This document shows, in pieces, positions 23,201 to 34,936 of a DNA stretch of 64,000 nt. Position 1 is the first letter of the stretch. Each line of letters begins with the position of its first letter. The notes below the pieces were generated by a model that saw only the letters and a program-made list of their open reading frames with translations, was not told the origin of the DNA and ran no database searches. The DNA lies in contig JAVDOI010000020.1 of NCBI GenBank assembly GCA_032191485.1, positions 412,501-476,500 on the forward strand, given 5' to 3'. The stretch is from Leptoclinus maculatus. Taxonomy: Eukaryota; Chordata; Actinopteri; Perciformes; Stichaeidae. The translations under genes were made by a program, and so were the position numbers.

Positions 23201-26200
23201 GGGGTTTTCACTTTTTATCAAATCCAGTCCCAATTACCATTCGTTTGAGATATGCTGCTGTAAACACTGCAGTGACACTGGGAGGTGTTGTGCTCCTGTC
23301 TCAGGAAGGTCCGGACTGGAGGACATTGACAGCAGGGAGGAACTGCACCCAGGAGATGGTGGACATGAACCTCCTGCGCTATGTGAACACAGGCCTGCAT
23401 GGTGCTAAAACACAGGACTTCTTTGTCTTCTACTTGTTGGATGGAAAGAATCAATCGCCCCCACAGCACTTCCACATCGCTGTCAAAGATGTGGAAAAAG
23501 GTACAGGAATTCACTCTATAATTCTTCATTAGTCATAGGTTTGGTCTACTTGTGATGTGCTTGTGACTGCCAGGCCACACCGTGTTCCCCTGCCCTCTGT
23601 CCACGGTTAATTCAAATGGATGGGGTTCCAGTTTTAACGTAGCCTCTAAATGTCTCTTCCACCGTCATTTCCAGGAAACATTGCCATGTTTGTGAAGCCA
23701 GTGAGCGTCAGTCGTGGAGACCGTGTGGTTCTCACCACAGATGTGCTGTTGGCCACAGATGGCACAGAAATGCCAGAGGAGCTTCTGTATATCATCACTA
23801 ACCCTCCGGCTCACGGACACGTAGAGTACATCAAGCATCCTGGACTGGCCATCTCCACCTTCAGCCAGATGGACATAGCCGCCAACATTGTGGCTTATGT
23901 GCACAACAACCGAGCCACCACACCCACGGAAACCTTTCAGTGAGTCTGGAAGCCATTTACATTATGAAATCCCATCATTGTTTCCTCACATAACACAGTT
24001 TCAATGTCACAGTTGTTGGGTGTAAGAATTACAAATATATAGTTCAGAATTGGATCCTATGCTAACTACATGGCACAGTAATAACATAAACCTTATTATG
24101 TTATTTCTACATAATGTATTGACATTATTATTTACTGTCAAGATGTAATTAGTCAGGAAAGCCATGCCAAATAAATCTTCCTCCGTCCGTCATCCCTGGC
24201 ACAATGCTAACACAATAATAGCTTAGCTGAATAGCATTAGCCTTGAAGCCTTTTCCTTGCCATAACCTAAAGAGGTACTTGGCCTGCCTTGTGTCGTCAC
24301 TATAATTTGCTCAATCTTGTTCCCTGCTCTGTTTGACTGTGAGCTGCTAGACTCTCACATTGTGCTTGACCTAGTTGCGCTCGCCAATTTACATCAACAG
24401 CACTGCAAGAAACCCCTAACAGTATGTGGAACCTGGATTTAGTACCACCTCCTGTAATGATGACATTTAGTTCCAAGAACGGTTCTTGGGTCAGACCACA
24501 GAAGAATGGAAACAAAAGCAGAAAAACACAGTTTGGCATTGGAAGTACGGCAGAGTGCAGTAGCCTGTCGGCTATGACAGGACATTAACCAACAAAGATT
24601 GCAAAACCTTCAGAATTCAAAAAGAGTTATAAGACGTTGAAACAAACAAGATGTTTTTTGAAAAGATGAATTATTATTTTTGAATTGTCATTTAAATAAA
24701 GCAAGTATTAGCAATAGTTTGTGAGCAAGCATACTGTGTTAACATACCTAAAGCCTGGTGCAGTTACATAATGTTTGCCAGGTCAAACTTGAAAGATTTG
24801 AGAGCTAACAGCTCAAATTGTCACAGAATCCATGCTCATAGCATCATCACAAGTTTTCTAGTTCAAGAGGTAAAAAAACCCCCAAAAGATGTACTTGGCT
24901 TGTGGGTGGAGCTCCATCTATTCATCCAGAATAATCTTGTGATCAGTACACCTGCTCTGAGATCAGTTCATCAAAAGATATCAAAAGAGCAGCACATTGG
25001 TTTTGAGATACTAATTGTCGAGTAAAGAATATTTGATACCTGATTCATAGTTGATTTCTTACAGTGATCACATTTGTTCAGAAGCCTAACATCAAGTCTG
25101 TTGTATATTTTGCCAGGTTTGTTGTGAGTAATGGTAAAACCAGCCGAAACGGAAGCTTTGAGATCACAGTGGAAATGGTGGACCGCATTCTGCCGTCTCT
25201 GTCTTCCAACAAAGGCCTCTCTGTTCCACAAGGCGCCTTCATGATCATGGGTCCTGACTGCCTGGTCATGTCTGACCCCGACACTCCACCCAGCGCCCTG
25301 ACCTTTGTCCTTCTCCAGCCTCCACAGTATGGCAGACTGCTTTTAGGAGGTACCACACTAACTGCTGGCTCCATCTTCACCCAGAGAGACATAGAGGAGC
25401 TGGAGGTAGCTTACAAACATGACGGGGGGCCGTCACAGATCGACCGATTTGCCTTTACTGCCTCTGACAGCACCAAACGGGGTTTCCTGCTGGACGGCCA
25501 GCTACAAACGGAACCTGTGTTCTTCACTATTCAGGTAGGTGATAACGGGGGTCTTGTTCTCCAGCAACCTCAGCTGGTCAAAGGATGAGTTATGTACTGG
25601 GGATCCCAGGTCAGTGAGCCAATGGGAAGAGAGTATGATACCCAGGTGTGATTTCCTTTTGCGGCCTTTTTTCCATAAGAAATGTATTTAACCAGATGTA
25701 ACAATGTTCACGATGGTTTTCTGCACAGCAGCCAATATGGTCACAAGCTACAATGCTAAATGCTAAAATGTAGCACAAGTAAAAAGTCATAAAGTTAGCA
25801 AATTGACGTTGATGTCATCCATACAACAATATTTATGTGGAGCTTGCTAACATTAGCTTACTACTGGTCATACTGGAAAGAAATACCAAATAAGCTGAAT
25901 AGCTACACTAGTTGACGTGTGGCTGATGTTAGCATGTTGAACAAGGTAACGTGAAATTGATGTCCAGGGCCATGTAATGACAGTAATGTCACAGTTTAGG
26001 CTTTGCCCCTGTGTTCCTGTGTCTGTGTGTGTGTATGTTTCCCCTGATTGCACTCATCCTACTCACCTGCCCAGTCCACCCAGCTGCCTTCAATTTCCTA
26101 ATCACCCCACACATATATATACTCCCCTGCTTTCCCTGTGCTGGTTGTGAGATCGTCCTTAATTCGTCCCCCTGTCTGCTCCATGTTCCAGCATTTGCTC

Positions 26201-29200
26201 ATGGTTTGCCTTTTTGTCACTTTGCCTTGTTGTCACTTTGCCTTTTTGTTAGTTTTTGCTCGCTCCCGGTTGGAGTTGTTTTAAGTTCCTGTTTTTTGGA
26301 CTGCTTGGTGCTCATTAAATAACCCAGCAGTCTACTCAACCTCGTCTCCCGTGTCTGTCTGCGCTTGAGTCTCCGATCTGCCCCTCGGACGTGACAAGTA
26401 ATGTGTCACAAATTAACACTGAACACTTGCGCTTTGAGTGGTCGGAAGACTAGAAAAGGTCTATATGAGTACAGACCATTTACCATTTACATAAAAATAA
26501 ATAAATAAAACAATAAGGGAAAACAAAAATAGGCAACAATTTCACTCCTAGGTTTAGGTTGTACAAAAAAAGAAACTAAACAAACAAATAATATTCACCT
26601 CAGTTTTATATTTGACCATCTTATTAAGAAATGTATTTCTTGTTACAACCATTCACAACCCAGTTCAAGTTAACCCCTTTGACAGATACATCTATTCGTT
26701 ATATTTGTCCTTACTCGTGAGAGAATGTTTTTACACTAAAACTACAGAACTGTTACCTTCTAAATCTGATCGACAAGGAGTTAAAACACTAAAAACTAAA
26801 CTTTATACTTTATAGTAGCAAAGAAACTTCTTGAAAAATAAAACTTGATCAAAAGATGTGATGTTCTGTGTGTTGCTGTCACCATATGCACCATTGGTGC
26901 TCTGGTATATCAGTGTGCTATGAATCAGTTTGCTATGAATAGTAACATCTGTGTTTATCATTGTCACGCCAAGTCCAAAGTACTTTTCAATGATGTTCAT
27001 GTTAATCAATGCTAATCAATCTCTACTTCATTAACAAACCATATATGTTTTTCAGATCAAGCCTCTGGATAAGTCGTGTCCTGAGGTTGTCAAGCTGCTT
27101 CCTCTTTGGAAAGCAGAGCCTCTTGACGACGGACGACACGGGATCTTTGTGTCATCTCGAGAGCTGAAGGCCCAAGACAGCGATAGCAGAGAAGAGGAGC
27201 TGATATTCTGCATTGTTCGACGGCCCTACTTTGGTTACCTAGAAAACATGACCACAGGTTGAGAAATATCTTTTATTTCCAACTGAATGACAGCGGAGCT
27301 TAGAATGTAAAAAAAAAAAGCTTGTGTTTGTTCTTGCAGGTGGTTTTGTACCACAGCACTTTTCTCAGATGGAGCTGAACAAGAGAACCATCGCCTACAT
27401 CATCAGCCCAGACAGGGAGTCTCTCTCAGACAGTCTGGAGTTCACGGTGTCTGACCCTTTAGGGAACACGGGGCCCCCTCACATGTAAGAAAAACACGGT
27501 AACACTGATTTCTATGACATCTTTGAAATCACAGTTTAGTCTTCACCGTTCTTGACCGTGCCTTTGCAGACTTGAGTTCAGCTGGTCCAGCGTGGAGCTG
27601 TCTCAGCCCGAGTACTCTGTGTGTGAGGAGCAGGGAACCGTCTCGCTGGACATCATCCGGAGAGGAAACCTGGCAGAGTCTTCATACATCACTATCGAGG
27701 TCTGCAAGCCATTAGTTATTAAAACTGCTCTTTACTCACTTTATATGTACATTGAACTCATCGGTCACCTGATGCTTGGCCTGTTTCTGTGTCATGTTTC
27801 TTTATCATAGGTGAAGGAGGTGACTGCAACAGCTGGAAAAGACTTCCTTATAAGCCATTCTTCCCTCATTCAGTTTGATCCAGGTACAGTATGTCCTCAT
27901 TGATGTAGAAAGCTTGCGTTATGCTTTTTAATTTCACAGATTTTACAAATAATGTCTGGTTTACGCCTCTTGGTTAGTACTACTCAGCCTGTAGAAGCCT
28001 TCTGTGTCTTTGGAGCAGCTTTGTCGAGTCTGAGATGATTACTGATGATGTCATCAGGGGAATTTTAGGCTTGAAGCCTTTTTAGTTCCATTGTTGGAAG
28101 TGTAGGATCCAGTGTTTTGGGTGCTTGACCAAATATCATGCATGGAGTTTACTCAGTGTATCTAGGCCAGCTTGGAAGCTAGCACAGATAAATAAGTTCC
28201 TCCACATTCAGCCAATGGGATTTTTCCATCGGATTTTGGATTATTGCAGAGTATAAACTCTGTGGCAAACAAACGTTTTGTTAGAAGATAATCAGTGTGT
28301 TGAGCTTGTCCTCCTATAACCAGAAGGTAGGTGGTTTGATCCTGGCGTTGTCTTTGAGCAAAACAAACAAACCCTAAACCTGAGCTCCCCGGGCGCTTCA
28401 CAGCAGCCAACCGCTCATAAAATGTTTATGATGCATTACATGCAGAGGTCACATTTCATGTATGTACCTGCATGTATATGACCATAGTAATAAAAGTCTA
28501 AGACAGGAAAAAGTCCCAAAAGTGACGAATGGGCCATGTTTTAATCTCTTAAACTTGTGGTAACCACATACCTTATTTCAGGCATCTAATCAAAAACCCA
28601 TTCAAACATCCCTTTGACTTTGAGACGAGGGAACGAAGTGCAAAAATGCTGACTCATTTCTGTGTTTTAGAACTCATTTCTACAGCGCTCTTTATTGACT
28701 GATACATGATACCATATATAGATCAATCTGTGAAACCACCCATCACATGGTTTTTTATTCTTTATATATTCTTTTCTTGTTTATTGTAAAATAGTGTATG
28801 TACATTGAGAGCGGAGTGGAAACCGGAGACAAATTCCATGTATGCGTACGCATACATGGCCAATAAAGCTGATTCTGATTCTGATTCTGATATTTTAATT
28901 GGCAATAGTGGATGTTTAACAATGAAGACAACAACTCCCATGATCCCACACTACTTCACGACATCATCAAAGTCCGTCTTTTGTTGTTGTTTTGATTAAG
29001 AGACCCCGAGCTGCAGAAATACTGTGTGTTTATTGTTCACAAGAACTAAAACAACCATAATTCATTTCAGTTATTTAAGATTTGCTGTGAAATCAAAGGT
29101 TCAAAACAGACAAAGCCACAATACATGAGACCTGCACCAGCTCTTGTAAAAGGTTGTGATGGTCTTGGCTTTGTAGGAGTGTCAAAGAGGAACTGGCAAA

Positions 29201-32200
29201 CCAAGATCATTCAGGATCACCTTGAGGAGGCTGCAGAGATGTTTGAAGTGCTGCTGGTCTCCCCTGAAGGCTCAGTGATCGGCAGCATCAAGAAGGCTCA
29301 GGTCACCATCAGGGACTCGGGAAGCGGTAAAAATAAACATCTTATAAGATACTGCAAGGTTGCATCTCTTCACATTATTCATTTGTTACATAGCAACTGG
29401 CCAAATATATACAGTATATATATATATTTTACACTGAATATAAATCGACTATATGAAGTGTCCTTTATAAAGTATTTTTGAAACAAGATGGCACCCGTCA
29501 TTCTGATTAAAAACTAATAAGACTGTTAAAACTTAAAACACCACAGGACAGTCCAGGCTGAACCAGGGTCAGGAGGCTCCTGTTCTTGTAGGAAAAGAGG
29601 TTCGGTCAGACACGTACCCCCAACATGGATCCATTCAGCTGGAGAAGCTGCTTCTCGGCACAGAATCAGTGATCTTGACCCGTGGAGACAGCATCTCCAG
29701 GCCTGGAGCACATGTCCCAAAAAAAAAACTTAAAGTTACGGACAACCCAAAGTCTGTAAGTACCTGTTCTTGCTGACCTCTTCCTTCTCATCATGACTTT
29801 GTTGCAGCTTAAAAGTCTATGAACTGTTACTGCTTCGTCTTTCAGATTGCACCTTCATCCGTTTTTCACAACGGGACAGACATCGTTTACACGGTAAGCA
29901 GCAGCTGGTACTAACTGACCAAACCGTAAAGTCAGAAGAGTCTTCATTTGTGTTGTCTTTTTAATTCCAGTATCATGGCATCATGCAAATGCAAGTAGAG
30001 GATGACACCTCCCCATCGAGGAAGGGCAGAAAGGCAAACATCCGTGTGGTTAGCAGGGGAGCACAACAGCAGGTGCCAGCTGTGCTTACTGAGTCAAAGT
30101 CAGAGCCTCACAGAAAGATCTTAAAACCACAAAACACAGCACTGGCTAAAGGACATGTGAGTACAAATGTTACTGGCCATTTTCTGTTTCTTGGAAAATG
30201 TGTGTAGTGTTGAGTCAGCAAAGAGTAACTCTCTTTTGCCAGGATCTTTAGCTTTGTGACCAGGGCCACCTGGAGTTGCTTGATAAGCAAACTAATATCC
30301 ATTTTGTGTCACTTCATCTCTTTAGCTTGCCAACTCTGGCAAAGTCCGGTTCTGAATAGTGAAACACGACTATGAGGGGTCGACTCCTCTTATTGTAAAA
30401 ATAAGTCTGGTTGTATAGAAGTCTATGAGAAAATGACTCTACTTCTCTCTTGATTTATTACCTCAGTAAACATTGTAAACATGAGTTTATGGTCTCAATC
30501 TCTAGTTTCAAGTCTTCTTCAATACAGCATGATGTTCATTTAGTACATTATGGTCCATTTAGAGTCAAACAGACCATAAAGCAGGGGATGCTTTAGGGCG
30601 GGGCCACCTGCTTGTTACAAACTTTCTATCTCATATTTACACTGTTCTAGGGTATATCATTGTGGGAAAATGCATTGCATTTCAGTTAAAGCAACACTAA
30701 ATTAATTTTCCTGTGACTTTGTATGGCCTGTAGACTCAAGCTGATAACACCATACCAAAGCCCTGTGTGCCAGATCTGATGGGACTCCTGCATTTCAACC
30801 AGACCACCAATCAGCTGTTTCACTGCAATGGTGTCTCCTGGAAACCCTGGGTACCAACTGATCAGGTATTCAAGTTTACCTACTTGTAATTAGCATGCAC
30901 TAGCTTCTTTGCATCTCTGGGAGAAAGATGTCTGACCTTCGCAATATTTTTCAAATCAGCATATAATGCTGTTTTACTTATCGTCGCTGTCTGGCGGAAA
31001 CCTTGTGTCTCCATACTTTTTTCTGCGATCCAATGATGTTGGTCACCCTTTACGTATTTCTGTGAGTTTTACAATTATTCCATCAATGAAAAGTATTCAA
31101 TATATCTTGTGGTTCAATTTGTAACTCCATTGGATCCTCAAACTAAACTGTGTCGTCAAATTGGATTAAATTATTTGAAAATCACAGGCCTTTTTTAAAA
31201 TAATTCCCAGAAAAGTAACAGTTTTGGACATAGAAGGTTTTTGCCAAACAGTGATGCTTTGTTCCTTATATATAGTTGACAAGTTTAATCACAGTAAAGT
31301 TAATACCCACATTTCTGGCTTGAGCTGTAATTTGCTGAGATCGTAAAGTAAATTGCTGAGAAAGTTTCTTTATTTGCCATTGTAGACCAATTACTATGAT
31401 ATGAAGCCAATAATTATGATATGATGTTTTGTCTTGATTTTAGTTGGAGAAAAATCCTTTCTGACATAAATAAATGTCAGAGATGTAGTGTTAAGGGTCT
31501 CAGATCATCCGGACTGACAGTATATATAGAATCGGGTGTCGTCTGCATAGTGATGAAAGGACAATAGTGTCCTTTTAAATGATGCCTGTAAATGTTAACA
31601 TATAATGAGTGAAAGGTAGTAGATCTAGGATAGAACCTTGAGTATCTCCATATGGAATGTTTGTAGACGATACTTTATTATTTTTCCTTGACAAAACGTT
31701 GATTGACCTCTGAAATAAGTACTTAAAAAACAATTATCAAATCATTGACATTCACCTACAAATGTCTGCCCATTTCTTTCTGAATCACAGATGGTGAGTG
31801 CTCAGATATGTCCTCAGGGCTGGACCTTTCACGGTGGCCACTGTTACTCCCTTAGCACTGAGCACAAAGTCACATGGAGCACAGCGAACAGGGCCTGCAG
31901 AGAGAGGTACAATTTAACACAGAGCTTGTACACATTCTTTATGTCAAAAGATAAACACACAGACAAATTGAGGCACAAAGCATGCTACTGATTAGTTGTC
32001 TGTCATGCATTAGAACTATATAATCTGAATTATATGCACTATGTCAATTGATTTCAGATACAAAGGTACTCTTGCAAGCGTTCTCTCTAAAGTCGAAATG
32101 GACTGGCTGTGGGACTTCAGCAAAAGAAAACCATTTTGGATAGGTGGGTATCTTTGAATCATTTGTTGCAACACCATTCTGTTTTGTTTTTTCATCATTA

Positions 32201-32472
32201 AATACATTTTTCCATGGTAGAGTACAACTTCTTCACTCTAACGTATGTATTTTTCTCCTATTGTTGAAGGCCTGAATGACAGGGATGGCCGAGGACGCTG
32301 GGAATGGGCGAGTGGTGAGCCCGTCAGCTACACTAACTGGAGAAAGATGCCCCCCCGGTCCAAAATGAAGGGAAACAAAAAGTGCGTCCTGGTGTGGAGA
32401 AGGGCAAAGTGGCAAATCAGAGACTGCAAGACGAGTAGGGGTCATCGCTTCGTGTGTTCAATAAAAACTTGA
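10047..32472 (+). CDS. frem1: FRAS1-related extracellular matrix protein 1, complete, 36 coding exons
   Basis: Joining 36 exons at GT-AG sites gives one uninterrupted frame of 2178 codons plus TGA, essentially the length of mammalian FREM1 (about 2180). Every exon-exon phase agrees. FREM1 is a secreted basement-membrane protein that forms the FRAS1/FREM1/FREM2 complex at epithelial-mesenchymal junctions. In fish this family maintains fin-fold integrity. Order: signal peptide (1 to about 25), FREM-type N-terminal region (to about 282) with RGD at 202-204, CSPG repeat array (about 283-1735), Calx-beta (about 1735-1853), basic Ser-rich linker, C-type lectin domain (about 2045-2178). The start is the ATG at 10047; the frame is open back to a TTG at 9957, which I reject. 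Exon coordinates are in the block entries below. I cannot tell whether this is the a or b teleost paralogue. No frameshift or missing exon was found. Confidence 0.95.
15310..15705 (+). repeat. Dispersed repeat family C in frem1 intron 9
   Basis: Blocks such as 'gctaacatgctcacaatg', 'tttgctagttagcacta', 'gttgctgagatattcaatca' and 'gaccaaagtggtgg'-like text form a well-known type of long teleost repeat. A diverged partner is found at 38440-39005. There is no coding content. Confidence 0.6.
20219..20282. repeat. (TA)n microsatellite in frem1 intron 17
   Basis: An uninterrupted TA dinucleotide run of about 64 bases follows the exon 17 donor directly (exon ends at 20208). It makes apparent reading frames of alternating I and Y, which are spurious. 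Confidence 0.95.
22440..23006. mobile_element. piggyBac-like MITE in frem1 intron 21
   Basis: Inverted ends face each other: the left end reads TTAAAGGGCCAGTGTGTAGG, and the right end is the near reverse complement, reading 'cctacacactgtacctttaa'. Both ends carry TTAA (22440-22443 and 23003-23006), the target sequence duplicated by piggyBac transposases. The 567-bp unit has no transposase. It carries a SINE-like fragment at about 22479-22540. Confidence 0.7.
25987..26396. mobile_element. Solo LTR in frem1 intron 24
   Basis: The element begins TGTCAC and ends GTGACA and is flanked by a perfect 5-bp duplication AGTAA (25982-25986 and 26397-26401). Inside are a TATA-like run (about 26111-26121) and an ATTAAA-type polyadenylation hexamer (about 26315), as expected of an LTR. 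No internal retroelement sequence lies beside it, so it is best explained by recombination between two LTRs. The 5-bp duplication suits Ty3/Gypsy or ERV elements. The family is unknown. Confidence 0.8.
28160..28290. repeat. Dispersed repeat family D fragment
   Basis: 'cagccaatgggatttttcca' followed by 'attgcagagtataaactctgtgg' is paralleled at about 33020-33120 by 'aaaagccaataggatatttc' and 'ttgcagaaaataagctctgt'. Both are also preceded by 'ggaagctagc'. It is a repeat pair of unknown class. Confidence 0.55.
28790..28895 (+). mobile_element. 3' end of a non-LTR retrotransposon
   Basis: The sequence ends in 'ggccaataaagctgattctg' followed by tandem TGATTC units. This is a tail typical of fish LINE 3' ends with short tandem-repeat termini rather than poly-A. 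Only the tail is present, in frem1 intron 28. Confidence 0.6.
29547..30865 (+). other. frem1: frem1 exons 30-33: basic linker before the lectin domain
   Basis: Exons: 29547-29755, 29846-29893, 29971-30156, 30734-30865 (residues about 1853-2044). It contains a run of lysines encoded by an A9 tract (29720-29728). 'SSVFHNGTDIVYTYHGIMQM' is the best conserved patch. The last exon encodes 'GLLHFNQTTNQLFHCNGVSW', matching the conserved pre-lectin segment. A repeat A copy sits in the intron before the last exon. Confidence 0.85.
30372..30606 (+). repeat. Dispersed repeat family A, copy 5, in frem1 intron 32
   Basis: It is almost identical to 40-240 from 'gttgtatagaagtctatgag' to 'gggatgctttagggcggggc'. 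It lies 128 bases upstream of exon 33. Confidence 0.8.
31791..32472 (+). other. frem1: frem1 exons 34-36: C-type lectin domain and stop
   Basis: Exons: 31791-31906, 32058-32143, 32270-32472 (residues about 2045-2178). 'CPQGWTFHGGHCY', 'WSTANRACRERY', 'FWIGLNDRDGRGRWEWASGE', 'CVLVWRRAKWQIRDC' and the final 'HRFVC' supply the fold cysteines and the WIGL core. The sugar-binding triplet reads E-P-V, not EPN or QPD, and the WND position is replaced. Classical calcium-dependent sugar binding is therefore unlikely, as in other FREM1 proteins. An AATAAA hexamer (32460-32465) overlaps the last codons. Confidence 0.92.
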
Positions 32473-34800
32473 TTTCAACAGTGTTTACAGCATCACAGCC
32501 ATGAGCCACTGTGTTGTTTCAGAAGGAGGAAGGACTGATCCTCGGGACATTTAAACTGCAATACCAGACAACTTTCCAATAAGTATCAAAGGGAACTTTG
32601 CTGGAACTGTTTATATCATTTATAACTATTGAACAATATTGTTTCTAAAAAGTAACCTGCGACACTAAGTGACATTTTTTAAGCTGCATTTATTCTTATT
32701 AGCCACTAAAAGTATTTCTTACAGAAGCTCTGAGAGGCAATGAGAAAATAATCTGGTGATCCATTTTATAATTCTGATCAAACACCTTTTTCTCTCCTGT
32801 GTGTATGATCTAAAAGCAGGTGAAAAAAATAATGGGTCAAAAATAGTTAAAATCCACATATATAAAGTAAGATTCACAAATATATTTCTGACACACACAC
32901 GAATATTTCTTGATTTATTAAATGTATTAGAAAGAAGTTTAGTTGTTTCGTGGAGATTCCCAGGTTCCCACCCTGTGCATGGAGCGGTGCAGGGATGACA
33001 TATTTTTGTACGCCAACTCCGGAAGCTAGCATCCCACTGGTTCCAGTACAAAAAGCCAATAGGATATTTCAATTGGATTTGCGATTTTTGCAGAAAATAA
33101 GCTCTGTTGTGGGGTCATGCTCATGTGATTGGTTGAAAATGGAGGAGGCATCTGATTGGCTACAGAATACTCCCTGTTGAAAAGAATGTATTTGTGAATC
33201 AAGCAGCATCATCGGAGTCTCAAAAGCCCCACAAACTAATGCAGTGAAGTTCACTCATGACAAGCAGTTTGTAAATGCAAGTTCAAAAGTTTTTGTATTA
33301 ATGTAACGACAACCAAATATGTTTTTGATAACAATTTAAAATCCTTTTAAATATATATATTTGTGGACTTCTAATACATGTATTTAAAAATAAATTGTGA
33401 CTTTTTTTTATATGTAGAATTTGTTAACAATCATATATAATGATAACTGTTGTGTGTGCAACGACAAATATTTTTGTGGAAAGATTTATATATAAATCAC
33501 GAAATGCATTTGTGAATCCCTCTTTGTGCATTCAATAATATAAAAAAGGTTTTGCCATGATAATCTATCGAAATTCATAAAATCTGTGGAAAAATTATCC
33601 TGATAAAATATTTTTTACTGTTTGACAGATAAAAAAGAAAAAGAAATTTAGAAAGATTCTCCTGGCAATAACTGTTTCAATTATTCTTTAGTCATAAACA
33701 CAGGACAGAAAACAACTAAGATCAGAGTTTTTCTCACTTGCTGGGCTTACGTAGTATATGTAAAGCTCAAAAGAGACTTTTAAAAAAGGTATGTAGTGTA
33801 TTTTACTTATTTCAGACAGAACCAAGGCTGTATCACCAACAGGGTGCCCCTGATTCACTGTTGGTTCGTGGTACAGATAAACTCTTAAATCTGCTTGTTG
33901 ATATTGTTTATTATTTTCTACAGCTCCTGCTACATTATAAGGCACCCTGTGTCTGAATCTTGTTTTACAGCTTTTATTATTTGATGTGCATTATCATGTG
34001 CTTGCATTGTGGATATTCTAAATTAATTTGTGTTTAATCAGATTACTGCAACCTAATTGCCATAGTATTCCAGCAGAGGAGTACTGCTTGGTTTCCGTGT
34101 CTACAGGCAAAATATAATGAAAATGCCATGTGTAAACTGCTACGTGTCCTCCATGGGATGCTGGGGGTGAATGGGAACACACACAATGCACAGACAGCAG
34201 TGGTGTTGGTGGGGAGGATGGGGGGGGGGGGGGGGGGCATTGGGGCCCACCAGCGAATATTTGCCGGGGGAACTCATAAAAAGATAAGCCGGCCATGGAC
34301 AGAACATCTGCATCCACTTTGTTGAAGTGTTCATTGAGAAGTCTGTGTTTCAACATGTTTCTATGAAGATTATCAAAGATCTCTTCAAGCCTCATTGTTT
34401 CCATTCATAAACATGTTTATTTGGCACTGTAAACGGAAAGTTTAAAAATAAAATAGTTGATTTGTGTAAATTAAGCTCTAATAGCATATTTTGTACAATC
34501 AGTTCATTTATTTTTTAATTTATAGAATGTGTTGAATTCCATTTAAGAAAGGTCTCATTTAATATTTTTTAGAAATGATCTTACTGTATGTCCTAGAAGA
34601 ATGAAATCATCTGTGATGTGTCATGTGTGTGTGAACATCTACTCCAAAATGTCCCCCTATTATAGAGAAAATGTAATTTTTCATTCCAATAATATGCCAT
34701 TGTATATGATTAGCAATCTATCTGTCATTGCGTACAGTAAAACTATATTTCATGTTGACATTTCTTCACTGTTTATAAGCCGTGTTGTTCTGGACCACAA
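32473..34800. other. Intergenic region downstream of frem1
   Basis: AT-rich sequence with no supported exon. It includes the second family D repeat (about 33020-33120) and a G-run near 34218-34237. The minus-strand frame over the G-run encodes a proline tract and is judged spurious. Confidence 0.5.
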
Positions 34801-34827
34801 GGTTCAGCAGCAATGTGATTATCCCCG

Positions 34828-34936
34828 TCATGTGATCTACAGCCGGGGGTATGAAAGAGGGCCTTTTATATGAGCTGAAAGCATTTCTCAGAGGTTTGCA
34901 TGCTCTGAAAAGATCGACCAGATGCTGTTCAGCTCG
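34828..34936 (+). promoter_or_regulatory. Candidate promoter: M-box-like E-box, TATA box and first exon
   Basis: An E-box TCATGTGA (34828-34835) lies about 32 bases before a TATA box (TTTTATATG, 34864-34872). An ATG at 34922 follows in plausible leader distance, and a consensus donor (TCG|GTAAGT) follows at 34937. TCATGTG is the M-box core bound by MITF/TFE factors. The next strong acceptor is at 35953. This could be an upstream exon of the LRMDA-like gene 3.2 kb downstream or an unknown short transcript. The call rests on motif spacing alone. Confidence 0.4.

Larger units (their letters stand above)
12876..27484 (+). other. frem1: frem1 exons 5-26: CSPG/NG2-type repeat array
   Basis: Exons: 12876-13199, 13289-13397, 13923-14054, 14339-14683, 14775-14917, 15832-16028, 16117-16207, 16309-16476, 16595-16803, 17753-17846, 17933-18185, 18701-18886, 20023-20208, 20349-20545, 20622-20832, 21986-22130, 22222-22363, 23305-23500, 23675-23939, 25117-25534, 27056-27257, 27340-27484. 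Recurring CSPG features are 'D.D...L.F.I...P.HG', 'F.Q.D', 'V.Y.H' and 'D.F.F...DG', for example 'VVRYHHDDSDSTKDFIIFRI'. FREM1 has twelve such repeats, and this array is long enough for the same number. I did not delimit each one. The start of exon 11 could be 16114 or 16117 (tandem CAG acceptor), changing one serine. The exon 21 donor (GTTGGT) and exon 25 donor (GTTGAG) are weak but needed for phase and homology. Confidence 0.88.
27570..29326 (+). other. frem1: frem1 exons 27-29: Calx-beta domain
   Basis: Exons: 27570-27699, 27811-27883, 29177-29326 (residues about 1735-1853). The pattern 'EYSVCEEQGTVSLDIIRRG', then 'TAGKDFL', 'LIQFDPG' and 'AEMFEVLLVSPEGSVIG' is diagnostic of Calx-beta domains. 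The acidic loop that usually reads like E-x-D-D/E-x-F reads E-E-A-A-E-M-F here. This suggests reduced calcium coordination at that loop (inference). Confidence 0.88.

Noticed and set aside
34018..34404. Proline-tract proteins on the minus strand
   Set aside because: The tract is a G-run read in reverse; the flanks show no recognisable protein.
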